Counted from the first letter of the stretch, positions 1 through 8,804 are shown. The stretch is 64,000 nt of DNA from Panacagrimonas sp965216805 (GCF_965216805.1 NZ_CBDCGN010000002.1:620001-684000); one strand, 5' to 3'. Numbers and translations are program-made. Notes: generated by a model from the sequence alone, not told the origin.

Positions 1-1
1 C

Positions 2-571
2 GAGCAGATGCAGTTTCTCTACATCAAGGCCGGCTTCGAGCCCGAGTGGCAGCAGGATCCCTACCGGCTGCTGGCGTATACCTCGCTGCAGGAAAAGGCC
101 ACGCAGATTTCGCATGCCAACACCGGACGCATGGCTGCCGGTATCGAGCCGCGCCTGCAGCGGGTGCTGGCGCACGTGGCCGGCGACGAGTCGCGGCATT
201 ACCAGTTCTATCGCGCGGTGTTCGGCGAGATTCTGCGCGCCGACCCCGAACGGGCGATCGAGTCGCTGCTCAAGGTGACGCTCAATTTCGCCATGCCCGG
301 CCACAACATCGCCGGCTTTTCGGACATGAGCGAGGTGCTGGGCCGCGCCGGCATCTTCGGCACCCGCCACTACCGGAGCATCGTGGAGGAACTGCTGGAG
401 TACTGGCAGATCGGTGCGATGACAGGGCTGTCGGCCCATGCGCAGCACAATCAGGAACGGTTGATGAAGATCCCGGCGCGCTTGTCGCGCATGGCCGACT
501 ACGCCGACGCCAAGCTGCAGCGTCGCCGCTTCAGCTTTGACGTCATCTACGGGCGCAGTATCGAGCTGTGA
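2..571 (+). CDS. Acyl-ACP desaturase, C-terminal part (5' end outside window)
   Basis: The reading frame is open from the window edge, so the gene begins upstream. The visible 189 residues match the C-terminal half of the soluble diiron acyl-ACP (stearoyl-ACP type) desaturases. The second iron-binding Glu-x-x-His motif is seen as DESRHYQFY near residue 61, inside a mostly helical protein. The family inserts a cis double bond into saturated acyl-ACP in the cytoplasm. The first E-x-x-H motif must lie outside the window. The next gene, an SDR oxidoreductase, starts about 70 bases downstream on the same strand, so co-transcription is possible. Confidence 0.85.
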   Translation, partial: EQMQFLYIKAGFEPEWQQDPYRLLAYTSLQEKATQISHANTGRMAAGIEPRLQRVLAHVAGDESRHYQFYRAVFGEILRADPERAIESLLKVTLNFAMPGHNIAGFSDMSEVLGRAGIFGTRHYRSIVEELLEYWQIGAMTGLSAHAQHNQERLMKIPARLSRMADYADAKLQRRRFSFDVIYGRSIEL

Positions 572-642
572 CGCCGCCCCCGCGGCAGCGCGGCAACGCA
601 CCTGGGTAGACTCCGGGTCTGCATCGATCGGCCGGAGCCTGG

Positions 643-1479
643 ATGAAATCCTTGAAGGACAAACGCGTTCTGATCACGGGCGCGGGCAGCGGCCTGGGCC
701 GCGCCTGTGCGCTCGAATTTGCCGCGCGCGGTGCGCGCGTGGCGGCCAGCGACAATCGCCTGGAAGCGGCCGAGCAAACCGCGCGGACGGTCGCGCAGCG
801 CGGACCCGCCGGCATCGCGCTGACCCTGGATGTCACCTCCGAAGACGACTTCGCCGCCGCCGTCGCGGCGATGCAAAGGGCCTGGGGCGGCGTGGACGTG
901 CTGGTCAACAATGCCGGTGTGGCCACCGCCGGCACCGTGGCCGACAGCCCGATCAAGCAGTGGCAGTGGGTGCTGGACATCAATCTGCTGGGCTGCGTGC
1001 GCGGCGCGCGCGCGGCGATCCCGGCGATGCAGGCGCAGAAATCGGGTCATATCGTCAACATCGCCAGCTTTGCCGGCATCGCCAACCCGCCTGCGGTGGC
1101 CAGCTACAACGCCGCCAAGGCGGCGGTGATCTCGTTGTCGGAGACCCTGCGCTTCGAGCTGTATCCCGACATCGGCGTCAGCGTGGCCTGCCCCTCGTTC
1201 TTCAAGACCGACCTGCTGGAGACCAGCCGCAGCGGCCAGCTCAGCGAAGCCGAGCAGGCCAGCTCGCCGCAGGTGGTACGTATCATGGACCGGCTGATGG
1301 CCAAGGCCAGCGTCACCGCCGAGGACGTCGCGCGCGATGTGGTGGATTCGGTGCAGTCCGGCCGCTTCCTGGTCATGAGCCATCCGGACGCACGTTCGCG
1401 CACGCGACTCAAACGACTTTCGCCCGAGCTCTACTTTCGCTTCGCGCAGAAAGCGACTGCTGCGTTCCTGCGCAAGTGA
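643..1479 (+). CDS. SDR-family NAD(P)-dependent oxidoreductase
   Basis: A 278-residue classical short-chain dehydrogenase/reductase. The Rossmann glycine motif TGAGSGLG is near residues 12-19, NNAG near residue 90, and the catalytic Ser and YxxxK (YNAAK) near residues 143-160. The C-terminal about 80 residues are longer than in minimal SDRs. The gene follows an acyl-ACP desaturase, so a lipid or long-chain alcohol/aldehyde substrate is reasonable, but the sequence does not identify it. It is the last intact chromosomal gene before island A; the split tRNA starts 20 bases after its stop codon. Confidence 0.9.
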   Translation: MKSLKDKRVLITGAGSGLGRACALEFAARGARVAASDNRLEAAEQTARTVAQRGPAGIALTLDVTSEDDFAAAVAAMQRAWGGVDVLVNNAGVATAGTVADSPIKQWQWVLDINLLGCVRGARAAIPAMQAQKSGHIVNIASFAGIANPPAVASYNAAKAAVISLSETLRFELYPDIGVSVACPSFFKTDLLETSRSGQLSEAEQASSPQVVRIMDRLMAKASVTAEDVARDVVDSVQSGRFLVMSHPDARSRTRLKRLSPELYFRFAQKATAAFLRK

Positions 1480-1499
1480 TGCGATGCCGAGTCGGGAAA

Positions 1500-1545
1500 T
1501 GGTGGGCCGTGCAGGGCTCGAACCTGCGACCTAAGGATTATGAGT
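1500..1545 (-). pseudogene. 3' half of a split tRNA-Ile2(CAU) gene (attL)
   Basis: Read on the minus strand this is anticodon loop CTCATAA, the 3' anticodon stem, variable loop, T-arm and acceptor ending in CCA. The 5' anticodon-stem partner is absent here. Joining it to 17304-17343 through the shared 9-bp core attatgagt rebuilds a regular 77-nt tRNA: acceptor GGGCCGT pairs with ACGGCCC, and anticodon stem GAGGA pairs with TCCTT. C4-G69 and C5-G68 fit tRNA-Ile2 (lysidine-modified CAU) rather than elongator Met. It marks the left end of island A. Confidence 0.88.
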
Positions 1546-1586
1546 TGCACGCTAAGGCAATAAGCCTTTGATAAATAATCGTTTAT

Positions 1587-1685
1587 TGCCGTAAAATGCC
1601 GTAAGGCAAAGTATTGTCAAATCAGTAGCTTGGCGTAGTTTTGCGCAGACTGTCAGTCATTACATTTGTACCGCCAGTGTTACCG
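1587..1685. other. Repeated short motifs near left end, candidate integrase/excisionase arm sites
   Basis: Two TGCCGTAA copies lie at 1587-1594 and 1597-1604. TGTACCG is at 1667-1673, with a variant GTTACCG at 1679-1685. The same TGTACCG occurs twice at the other end (17123-17140). Tyrosine recombinases of islands commonly bind such arm repeats near att sites. The role is inferred from position only. Confidence 0.35.
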
Positions 1686-1690
1686 CACAG

Positions 1691-1969
1691 CTACTTCTTC
1701 GACCTGACTAGCCCGCTGCGGCGACTAAGCGAAATGATCGCAGCGAAGGGGGCGGCAAGACCAACGACTATCGGGACAAGCGTCCAGCCCTTGCCGGCCA
1801 CCAGAAGAGCGTCTGCCGCGAAGTAGATCCCGATCAATCCGAGCGAAAGCGCCGCGGCCAAGAACACTCGGAGCCTCGCGAAAGTCCCGTCCGCACCTTG
1901 GCGGGTCTGGCCCGCGACCATGCTCGCGCGAGCTCTAGCTTGGTCAATCTGACTCTGGTGTTCGTTCAC
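1691..1969 (-). CDS. Small membrane protein, unknown function
   Basis: A 92-residue protein with a charged N-terminus and two hydrophobic stretches, near residues 33-52 and 57-75, ending in a basic tail. It is probably a two-pass inner-membrane protein. GTG at 1969 is preferred because the AAGGAG that ends the upstream regulator gene sits five bases before it; an upstream GTG at 1975 would overlap that ribosome site. It follows the XRE regulator so closely that the two must be one operon. No family recognised. Confidence 0.6.
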   Translation of the reverse strand: MNEHQSQIDQARARASMVAGQTRQGADGTFARLRVFLAAALSLGLIGIYFAADALLVAGKGWTLVPIVVGLAAPFAAIISLSRRSGLVRSKK

Positions 1970-1971
1970 GA

Positions 1972-2436
1972 TCACTCCTTCGGTGCAACTCTCTCAATCA
2001 GCTCAGCAGCAGCCTGCTCCATTTGAATTTGAGGCACTTCCCCCGTGCGGATTGCGATGTCCACGAAGACATCGAACAACAGGACTCTGGCTTCTACCGG
2101 AATTGGCAGCGCAGCCCGGCAAAGCAGGCTCTCCCAGAGTTTGTAGGTTCGGCGCGCCAGATCAGACGCTTTGTGCGTCCTATCGCCAGTCGTCGGTGAC
2201 GCTGACGGGCCGAAAAGAATCCAATCGGCGTTTACGTCGAAAAGCTCGCGAAGCCCAACGAGGACCTCGCTTGAGACTTCCTGCGTTCCAGCTTCATAGC
2301 CCTGAATCGAACGGTGCGAGACGCCGAGCGCTGTCGCGAGTTCCGCCTGGGTCATCCCGAGGCGCGCTCTCAGTTCTGCCAGGCGACGGCCGGCTTCTAG
2401 CCGACGTACGGAGGCCTCTTGTTCCTTTCTCGCCAT
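1972..2436 (-). CDS. XRE-family transcriptional regulator
   Basis: A 154-residue protein with an N-terminal Cro/CI-type helix-turn-helix: LRARLGMTQAELATALGVS and then a recognition helix, about residues 24-60. A C-terminal region of unknown role follows. ATG at 2436 is chosen; a TTG at 2451 is possible. No Shine-Dalgarno is obvious, and TTATAC lies only about 10 bases upstream on this strand, so a leaderless transcript is possible. The perfect inverted repeat at 2465-2482, just upstream, is a natural operator. The protein probably controls itself and the divergent genes from 2548 onward. Confidence 0.85.
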   Translation of the reverse strand: MARKEQEASVRRLEAGRRLAELRARLGMTQAELATALGVSHRSIQGYEAGTQEVSSEVLVGLRELFDVNADWILFGPSASPTTGDRTHKASDLARRTYKLWESLLCRAALPIPVEARVLLFDVFVDIAIRTGEVPQIQMEQAAAELIERVAPKE

Positions 2437-2464
2437 TACGGTATAACGCAATCAGATGCGCAAA

Positions 2465-2482
2465 TACGCAAAATAATGCGTA
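2465..2482. promoter_or_regulatory. Inverted repeat, probable operator of the XRE regulator
   Basis: TACGCA and TGCGTA arms are separated by six A/T bases (AAATAA). The site lies between the divergent regulator at 2436 and the HTH gene at 2548. Position and symmetry suit a dimeric HTH repressor; binding is inferred. Confidence 0.5.
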
Positions 2483-2547
2483 CATCTGATGTCGAAGCGT
2501 AGCCTCCTGTGTTTACACGCAAGGGGCAGGATACCACCTGACGAGAT

Positions 2548-2760
2548 ATGCAAATGCCCACTGATGAGTCCCGGCAGCTTCTGACCATCGATTGCCTGGC
2601 CAAGCTTCTGCATAGAAGTCCTGAGGGTCTTCGGGTCAGCCTCTATTGCGACAATGACTTCTCGATGCGGCTGCGATCGGCGAGAGTCAAGCTCGGCCGA
2701 CGGGTGTACTTCCGGCGAGACCTCGTTGACCAGATGATTATCCAGGCCACCGGCCAATAA
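2548..2760 (+). CDS. Small HTH DNA-binding protein (excisionase/AlpA-like)
   Basis: A 70-residue protein with a compact winged-helix-like pattern: LTIDCLAKLLHRSPEGL, then a Gly-Arg-Arg turn with VYFRRDLVDQMI. This resembles the small excisionase/AlpA-type DNA-binding proteins of integrative elements. It stands first in a rightward gene set, seven bases before the next gene. It could be the recombination directionality factor for the integrase at 15994-17100, or simply a transcription factor. Confidence 0.6.
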   Translation: MQMPTDESRQLLTIDCLAKLLHRSPEGLRVSLYCDNDFSMRLRSARVKLGRRVYFRRDLVDQMIIQATGQ

Positions 2761-2767
2761 CTCGGCC

Positions 2768-3421
2768 GTGTCCGTTCGTGCGATGAACTGGGTCTGGTCC
2801 ATAGAGCTTGAGCCATCGCGCAAGCTCTTGCTTCTGGCGCTGGCAGATATAGCCGACGACAGAGGGTTCGCTTGGCCCAGCGTCTCGACGCTCGCGAGAA
2901 AGTCCTGTGTCTCAGTTCGGACTGCGCAACGAGTCCTGCGCCAGCTCGCCTCAGGTCCGGTCCCGCTGTTGGAAGTGAGTTCTCAGCGGTCTGCGAACGG
3001 GCGCCAGCGTACCAACGCGTACCAACTTCTGATGGACGGCGGGGAGGGTGACAAATTGACACCCTCTCCCCCGAATGGGAACGGGGAGGGTGACACGCGT
3101 GACGAGGGGAGGGTGACAGGGCCGTGTCGGGGGGAGGGCGTCACTGCTGACACCCCCGAGGGTGACAAAGCTCTGTCACCCGAACCACCACAACCACCAC
3201 ATGAACCGTCAAAAAGAACCACCAACCGGCGGCGTGTGGATAAACCGCTAACCGCCGATGAACAGCGCGAGCTTTTTGTTCTCGCACGGCGCGTGCCGGA
3301 AGACACGGCCGAAAAACTCTTTAGCCAGCTCGCCGAGAAAAAACGACTCGGCCAGATCACATCGGCGGTCGCTTGGATGAAAGCTGCGGTCGCGCGAATC
3401 AACGCGGAGGCGGCGATATGA
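2768..3421 (+). CDS. Helix-turn-helix protein, replication-initiator/regulator-like
   Basis: A 217-residue protein. The N-terminal about 85 residues match the winged-helix domain seen in many element-borne replication or accessory proteins (PSVSTLARKSCVSVRTAQRV). Then come a disordered linker rich in Gly, Glu, Asp and Pro (residues 92-155) and a helical C-terminus. GTG at 2768 is used because relatives of this type start MSxxAMxW; ATG at 2783 is the alternative. The stop overlaps the traH start (ATGA), so it is translationally coupled to the transfer genes. Whether it starts replication cannot be told from the sequence. Confidence 0.65.
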   Translation: MSVRAMNWVWSIELEPSRKLLLLALADIADDRGFAWPSVSTLARKSCVSVRTAQRVLRQLASGPVPLLEVSSQRSANGRQRTNAYQLLMDGGEGDKLTPSPPNGNGEGDTRDEGRVTGPCRGEGVTADTPEGDKALSPEPPQPPHEPSKRTTNRRRVDKPLTADEQRELFVLARRVPEDTAEKLFSQLAEKKRLGQITSAVAWMKAAVARINAEAAI

Positions 3422-4788
3422 AAAAGTTAGGTATCCCAGCGGTGTTCATCGCCGCGACGATGTTGTTCAGTGGTGCGGCGTTCGCCGATTGGGTTGGGGA
3501 GTGGTTCGACCAGTCCACGACGACCAGCGCAGGCGGCTACCAGAACCAGCAGCGCGGTTTCTACAGCGCTGGCGGCTTCCAAGGCCGCTACCGCATGAAC
3601 AACGATTATCTCGTGACCGCAAGCCCGCCTCGCTTGAATGTCGGGTGCGGAGGCATCGACCTTTTCCTCGGCGGGTTCTCGTACCTCGATCCTGAGTACC
3701 TGGTCGAGAAGTTCCAGCGCATCATCCAGGCGGCGCCCGCTTTCGCATTCGATCTGGCCATGACGCAGTATTGCCAGCCGTGCAAGGACGCGATGAACAC
3801 GCTGACGGCGATCACGGACGCGGTCAACGGCATTCAGATGAACGACTGTCAGATGGCCAAAGGCCTCGCAAAAGCGACCGTCGATCAGCTCTCTGCGGTC
3901 GCAGCAAGCTCGTACAGCCTCGGAGAAGGTCTGCGCAAGAACTCGCAGGACTTCCAGGACACCGTTCGGGCCGGAAACGGCGCTGCGCCCGATGACACGC
4001 AACCGACGCTGGAAGACTGCCCCGATCTGTTCCGCCGCATCTTCGTCAACGGATCGGTGATCCAGAACGCTGCGGCCGAAGTCGGAATGAACGACTTCGC
4101 AGGCGTCATGCGCGGCATCATCGGCGATGCGCGCGTGACCTATTCGACGACGCAGCGTCTCTACCAGGTCGAGACATTCAGCTATTGCCCTGGCAATGCA
4201 CAGATCGACCCCGACAGCTTCGTGACGGGCACCGTGGACGCCATGAGCACGACTGGATCGTGCAGCGCGTCGGGCATGTCGCCGGTCGTGAGTGAAACGC
4301 GGGACCGGCTACTGGCGATTGCCAACAAGCTGTCCACACCAGGCGGCGCGACTGCGCTGACCGCCGACGAAATCGCCTTCATCGACGCAAGCACCTTCCC
4401 GCTGCTGACGCTGCTGTCGAATGGGAGCGCGCAAGGCAGTACGGATGCGATCGTGGACATCCTTGCCGAGCCGCTGGCATTCCAGATCAGCCATCGGATG
4501 ATGAATGACCTCTGGCAAGTGCTTCGTTTCGTCATCGTCAAAGCGAACCAGGTCCAGTCCAATCAGCGACAGCCTGCCGCCGGAGGGCGGTACTGCTCCG
4601 TGGACGTGATCGACAAGGCGCTTGACCACCTCAAGGTGATGGAGCCGAGGGCAGCTCAGCTCAGCATCGCGGCGCGGACGGCGTGGCAGACGCGGGTTAG
4701 CGAAATGTCCACGACGCTTGAGGTGACGCGCGCAATGGCGGAGGACTATCGCCGGCAGATGAACCGCACGTCGCTCGGTCAGCAGTAG
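3418..4788 (+). CDS. traH: TraH-like conjugative transfer protein
   Basis: A 456-residue protein. A clear signal peptide (MKKLGIPAVFIAATMLFSG, cleavage after AFA) is followed by the TraH pattern: RMNNDYLVTASPPRL, NVGCGGIDLFLGGFSYL, a CxxC-like QYCQPC, then paired cysteines. In F-like type IV secretion TraH is periplasmic/outer-membrane associated and works in pilus assembly and mating-pair stabilization with TraG. The ATG at 3418 overlaps the preceding stop and puts the signal peptide at the N-terminus. Only TraH and TraG of the F-type set are present, which points to supplementation of a helper system, as in SGI1-type islands. Confidence 0.9.
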   Translation: MKKLGIPAVFIAATMLFSGAAFADWVGEWFDQSTTTSAGGYQNQQRGFYSAGGFQGRYRMNNDYLVTASPPRLNVGCGGIDLFLGGFSYLDPEYLVEKFQRIIQAAPAFAFDLAMTQYCQPCKDAMNTLTAITDAVNGIQMNDCQMAKGLAKATVDQLSAVAASSYSLGEGLRKNSQDFQDTVRAGNGAAPDDTQPTLEDCPDLFRRIFVNGSVIQNAAAEVGMNDFAGVMRGIIGDARVTYSTTQRLYQVETFSYCPGNAQIDPDSFVTGTVDAMSTTGSCSASGMSPVVSETRDRLLAIANKLSTPGGATALTADEIAFIDASTFPLLTLLSNGSAQGSTDAIVDILAEPLAFQISHRMMNDLWQVLRFVIVKANQVQSNQRQPAAGGRYCSVDVIDKALDHLKVMEPRAAQLSIAARTAWQTRVSEMSTTLEVTRAMAEDYRRQMNRTSLGQQ

Positions 4789-4789
4789 G

Positions 4790-4807
4790 ACTTTCTCATG
4801 AGAAAGT
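4790..4807. repeat. 18-bp palindrome, copy 1
   Basis: ACTTTCTCATGAGAAAGT, perfectly self-complementary. The central ATG is the start codon of the 83-residue membrane protein at 4798, so a protein bound here would block both its transcription and its translation start. First of seven copies confined to 4.8-10.9 kb. Confidence 0.9.
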
Positions 4808-5049
4808 TTCTGCAGCGGATGTGTGGCCCCTACTCACTACGTCAGACAGTGGCGAAGAACATGCCTCTGGCGTGCTGCTTCGCGGCCCCTTTGATCGCCG
4901 TATCGCTCCTGCAAGAAGACTGGTTCAGCGCCGGCTATTTCACCTGCCTGCTCGTCGCCTTCGTATGCGTCCAGGTATTCGCTCGCAATGAGCCCCTGTG
5001 GAACCGCTACATGACCTGGCTCCCCGACTCGCTGAAGGACAGCAAATGA
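4798..5049 (+). CDS. Small membrane protein between traH and traG
   Basis: An 83-residue protein with two hydrophobic segments (about residues 24-40 and 46-63) and a conserved-looking C-terminus NRYMTWLPDS. It lies between traH and traG, and its stop overlaps the traG start (ATGA), so it belongs to the transfer operon. Its start codon is embedded in palindrome copy 1. No named family recognised; an accessory transfer protein is the simplest reading. Confidence 0.7.
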   Translation: MRKFLQRMCGPYSLRQTVAKNMPLACCFAAPLIAVSLLQEDWFSAGYFTCLLVAFVCVQVFARNEPLWNRYMTWLPDSLKDSK

Positions 5050-8000
5050 GAATCCGAGATAAGGCGATCACAGCGATCGTGTTGATGCTGATCGCAGGGC
5101 CGGCGGCGGCGCTGGACATGGACTTTTACACCTACAACGGCTTCTCGGAGACGGTCGCGGCCTTCCGCCGTCTGTCGCTGATGCTGTCAGACAGCAGCTT
5201 TACGGTTTTCGCAGCGATCTTCGCCATTGCCGGAGTCACGTTCGGAACGGTAGCGCAAGCCTACAAGGGGATGACTGGCGAACAGATCAATCCTCTCCAG
5301 GCCGCCATTCAGGTCGCGATCGGGCTCGCGCTGTTCAAGGGCGCGGTCATGCCGACCGGCACCGTTCACGTCTACGATCCGGTGCGCAACGCCTATGAAG
5401 CCGTGGGCGACGTGCCCAATCTGATCGTCTTGATTGCCGGCGGACTGAACAAGGTCGAGCGCGGCATCATCGAGATTGCCGACACGGCATCCGCGAACCC
5501 GTACTCCGACAATGCCGGCGCGATCAATTTCGCGCTGATCAAGGCGGCGACCAGCGCAGAGGTCAAGGACTGGTATCTGCAGCAGTCGTTGGTCAACTAC
5601 TACCTCAACTGCGGCGCTCCCTATATGGGGAACAGCGATACGGGCGCGCGGCAGCGGCTCATGCACGCTTCGACGGACTTGATGAACGAGTTCGCGCAAT
5701 GGACGAATGCGGCACTTTCCACCGTGTATCACCCGCCGAACGATGATCGCGGCGAAGCGCGGAGCTGCACCGACGCTTGGTCCGGTTCCGGCGGCTTAGC
5801 GAGCCGCATTGTCGATCCGCTGACGTTTGCCGATGTCACGGCGTCGATCTGCCGGCAGGCCGGTTTCAATGTGGCTGACGGCAACCAGGACGCGAAGTGC
5901 AAGTCGCTGCTACAGGAGTCCTCGGAGCTGTACAACGTGACGCCCGGCAGCGAGCTGCCGTTCTTGCGATCGGTGCTGCTGGCCGGCGCGGTGAGCCGCG
6001 CAATGAATTCGGCCGACGTGGACCGCTCGATGCGGTCGCTGGTCAGTCGTCAGGTGATGGCCGAAGGGCTCGGCAACGCGGAAGCCATGAATCAATGGAT
6101 TCCGAAGGTGCGCGCGTTCATGCTCGCCGTCGTTCTCGGTGTGGTGCCGTTGACCTTGCTGTTCATGGTGACGCCGCTCATCAAGCCGGCTTTCATGCTG
6201 ACGATCGGCTTGTTCGCCTGGCTGGCGCTGTGGGGAATCGGTGACGGCATCGCAGTGCAGATGGCTTATGACGCAGCCTTTGAGGCGTTCAACGAAATTC
6301 GGCGGCAGCAGCTCGGCGTCGAGGCGATCATGATGTCGCCGGAGGGCTCGGTCCAGGCGCTCGGCATTTTCGGCAAGAGCCGTAGCACGGCGCTCGCGAT
6401 GGCCAGCGTCCTTGCTTTCGGTCTGTTCAAGTTCGGTGGCTACGCGCTGACCGGCCTGGGTCAGCAGTGGCAGAACAACATCGAGCAGGCTGGCGACCAA
6501 GCCGGCCGGCAGCAGCTTTTGCCGGAGCAGAACGCTCAGATGCAGCAGTCGATGATGGGCGTCGCCGGCACGATGGGTCAGGCCGGGTCAGGCTTCCAGC
6601 AGGGTTCGCTGGCCAGCGGCATGGGGCAGATTCGGCAGACGGCGGAAGCGGGCGCGTATATCGACCCCTCTATTTCCGGCGGTCGGGCTGCGGGCGAAGT
6701 TCTGGGTGATACCGGCCGCTACACCGCGTCTGACACGCTGGGAAGCGTCTCAGGCACGCAGGCCGGCGCCGGGCAGGCTGGCGTATCCCCCGAGCTGTTC
6801 CGCGCGACAAACGCGGAATCTCAGGCCGCAATGGGCGGCATGGAGACATTCAGCCGCAGAGTCGAAGCGGATCAGACCTTCGGCCGCGCGAACTTCGCAG
6901 AGGGCGCGGCGGCGCGCGGCGTCCAAACGAACGCAAGCGACGTGGCCTTGAGCCGCGAAGACAAGTCCGACCTCTACACGACGGCCGGCGTCGATACGCG
7001 ATCGCGTGTGGAGGCGGCCACGACGCTGACCGAGAAATTCGGCGACAACGCGGCGACGCGCGCCGGCCAGGCCGAAGGCCTGTTCCGGGGCGCGCAGTCC
7101 GAAGGCACGCTGCGGGCTGTGGATGCGTTCGGCGGCGGCGTGCAGCCGCTCATCACCGCTGAGGAAGTGGCGCGCAGCCAGCACCTTTCGCGCGGTGACG
7201 CGATCGAGAGCTTGAACCCCGGCAACATCCGCGCAACGACGGATGCGGTCGCGGCGCACCAGGAAACCGATGCGCTGGCTCGCGCGAACGTCAGCTCGCA
7301 GCTCGCCAGGCAGTTGGGCCTCGATCCCGCCGACGTGCGCCAGCGCCTCGACATGGCCGAGTACCAGAACGGCCAGGTCGGACTTGCCGTCACCGATCAG
7401 AACCGCAGTTCCATCGCGGATTTCATGGAGCGCAGCGGCGCGATGGGGCCGCGCGAGCTGGCCGAGCTGCGCGAGTCTGGTGGCGGCTTCCTGCGGATGA
7501 CGCTCGATCCCAATACCGGCCGCGCCGATGCGGCGCAGGCTGACTTTGTGTCCAGTGTCTCCAAGGGCAACGTCACGACGGAGACGGATGGCCGCACGAC
7601 GCGGTTCGGAGACAGCACCCACGTCGGCGACGTGAATCGTCGCGGCAATGAGCAAATCTTCTCCGAGTCGCTGCAGATCAGCGATCCGAACAGCATGCGG
7701 CCGGAGCATGCAGTGCCGACACTGCTCGGCATCATGCGAGGGGACATGACGGCCCCTATGGAAGATCGAGATCGGTTTGCTATCGCAGGCGCTCTCACCG
7801 CGCGTATGGGTCTCGAAGGGTTCGGAAACGAAGCGTATGTGGGGCAAGAATCGTCGGTGTCCGCTGGACTAAACCTTCCGTTCAACATGGGCCGGGGTGC
7901 GAAGCACGGCGGCGGTGTAACGGGCGGCTATGGCGGCGGCGGTAGTACCGGCGGTCAAGTGGGATCGTCGGAGTCCAGCCGAGCCAGCCAGAACCTGGTC

Positions 8001-8306
8001 ATGACGCGATTGGCTGATGAGGTCGGCGAAAACTACAGCGACGCGCAACGAGCTGTGTACATGCGATACGGCAGACCGGAGACCTGGAGTGATGAGACCA
8101 GAAGCCAAGCCAACACGGAGATTGCCGAGCAGTTGGTACTGCGTAACGAGGCTTCAATCGTCACTGCGCAAGCGGGTATCGCTGGAAAAACTGCAGTCGC
8201 GGCCTCTAACGCGGACGAACAAACGGCCGTGGAAAAGGGGCGCGAACTGGTTGCCGGAACACCAGTTGATCGCGCCATTCAGTTCGTCGACGGGTTATTC
8301 CGATGA
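5046..8306 (+). CDS. traG: TraG-like mating-pair stabilization protein
   Basis: A 1086-residue protein. The N-terminal about 470 residues match TraG of F-type systems: a short hydrophobic leader, DMDFYTYNGF, then several membrane segments up to FGLFKFGGYALTG. A long hydrophilic, Gln/Gly/Ala-rich C-terminal region (about 600 residues) would lie in the periplasm or be delivered to the partner. In F, TraG acts in pilus assembly through its N-terminus and in mating-pair stabilization and entry exclusion through its C-terminus. ATG at 5046 overlaps the previous stop. It ends the apparent traH-traG operon; the gene downstream is on the other strand. Confidence 0.88.
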   Translation: MRIRDKAITAIVLMLIAGPAAALDMDFYTYNGFSETVAAFRRLSLMLSDSSFTVFAAIFAIAGVTFGTVAQAYKGMTGEQINPLQAAIQVAIGLALFKGAVMPTGTVHVYDPVRNAYEAVGDVPNLIVLIAGGLNKVERGIIEIADTASANPYSDNAGAINFALIKAATSAEVKDWYLQQSLVNYYLNCGAPYMGNSDTGARQRLMHASTDLMNEFAQWTNAALSTVYHPPNDDRGEARSCTDAWSGSGGLASRIVDPLTFADVTASICRQAGFNVADGNQDAKCKSLLQESSELYNVTPGSELPFLRSVLLAGAVSRAMNSADVDRSMRSLVSRQVMAEGLGNAEAMNQWIPKVRAFMLAVVLGVVPLTLLFMVTPLIKPAFMLTIGLFAWLALWGIGDGIAVQMAYDAAFEAFNEIRRQQLGVEAIMMSPEGSVQALGIFGKSRSTALAMASVLAFGLFKFGGYALTGLGQQWQNNIEQAGDQAGRQQLLPEQNAQMQQSMMGVAGTMGQAGSGFQQGSLASGMGQIRQTAEAGAYIDPSISGGRAAGEVLGDTGRYTASDTLGSVSGTQAGAGQAGVSPELFRATNAESQAAMGGMETFSRRVEADQTFGRANFAEGAAARGVQTNASDVALSREDKSDLYTTAGVDTRSRVEAATTLTEKFGDNAATRAGQAEGLFRGAQSEGTLRAVDAFGGGVQPLITAEEVARSQHLSRGDAIESLNPGNIRATTDAVAAHQETDALARANVSSQLARQLGLDPADVRQRLDMAEYQNGQVGLAVTDQNRSSIADFMERSGAMGPRELAELRESGGGFLRMTLDPNTGRADAAQADFVSSVSKGNVTTETDGRTTRFGDSTHVGDVNRRGNEQIFSESLQISDPNSMRPEHAVPTLLGIMRGDMTAPMEDRDRFAIAGALTARMGLEGFGNEAYVGQESSVSAGLNLPFNMGRGAKHGGGVTGGYGGGGSTGGQVGSSESSRASQNLVMTRLADEVGENYSDAQRAVYMRYGRPETWSDETRSQANTEIAEQLVLRNEASIVTAQAGIAGKTAVAASNADEQTAVEKGRELVAGTPVDRAIQFVDGLFR

Positions 8307-8341
8307 TCGCGCCGAAATCCAACGGCCGTACTCGGGCAGCA

Positions 8342-8677
8342 CTACGACCATTGATGCGGATTCATTTGTGCGCTCAGCGAAACACGAGCGTCATGGTGAG
8401 CCCAATCGCGACCGCTGCGCGGGTTCACATCATTGATCGCGAAGAACTGATCAGACTGCGCAGTGGCATCAGCGAACTCGCTGCCAACCGGCATCTGGGT
8501 AGAGCGATCCAGCATACCCATGCCGAGCGCGAGCGCCGGCACGCCTGCGAAAAGAGCGAAGACTCCCAAAAGCGCAGAAGCCTGCGTCATTGCTGTGATA
8601 GCCAAAGCGGCCGAGGGTGTCGCCACAACGGCCACGAGAAGCACCTTGATGGCTCGGACGAAGGTCGTTCTGTTCAT
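8342..8677 (-). CDS. Small membrane/exported protein of unknown function
   Basis: A 111-residue protein. An N-terminal hydrophobic segment with a signal-like end (residues 9-27) is followed by a second hydrophobic stretch (residues 36-55) and a polar C-terminus. A GGGAGG ribosome site lies five bases before the ATG, which supports a real gene. It converges on traG. The degenerate palindrome copy 2 sits about 37 bases upstream of its start, where it could act as an operator. No family recognised. Confidence 0.6.
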   Translation of the reverse strand: MNRTTFVRAIKVLLVAVVATPSAALAITAMTQASALLGVFALFAGVPALALGMGMLDRSTQMPVGSEFADATAQSDQFFAINDVNPRSGRDWAHHDARVSLSAQMNPHQWS

Positions 8678-8713
8678 TTCACCCTCCCGACCGGGCGTCC
8701 CACGGATGCCCGG

Positions 8714-8731
8714 ACTTTCTCATGCGAAACT
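8714..8731. repeat. 18-bp palindrome, degenerate copy 2
   Basis: ACTTTCTCATGCGAAACT differs from the consensus at two positions in the right arm. It is upstream of the leftward gene at 8677. Confidence 0.6.
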
Positions 8732-8804
8732 TTTCGCACCCTTGAATTATACCATCCCTATAGGGGTATTTCGAGAAAATCTGTCTATTCATCAATCGGT
8801 TGTG

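Noticed and set aside
1500..1577. A complete tRNA-Met at the left edge of island A
   Set aside because: The 5' anticodon stem does not pair; only the 3' half is tRNA. The missing half is at 17304-17343.
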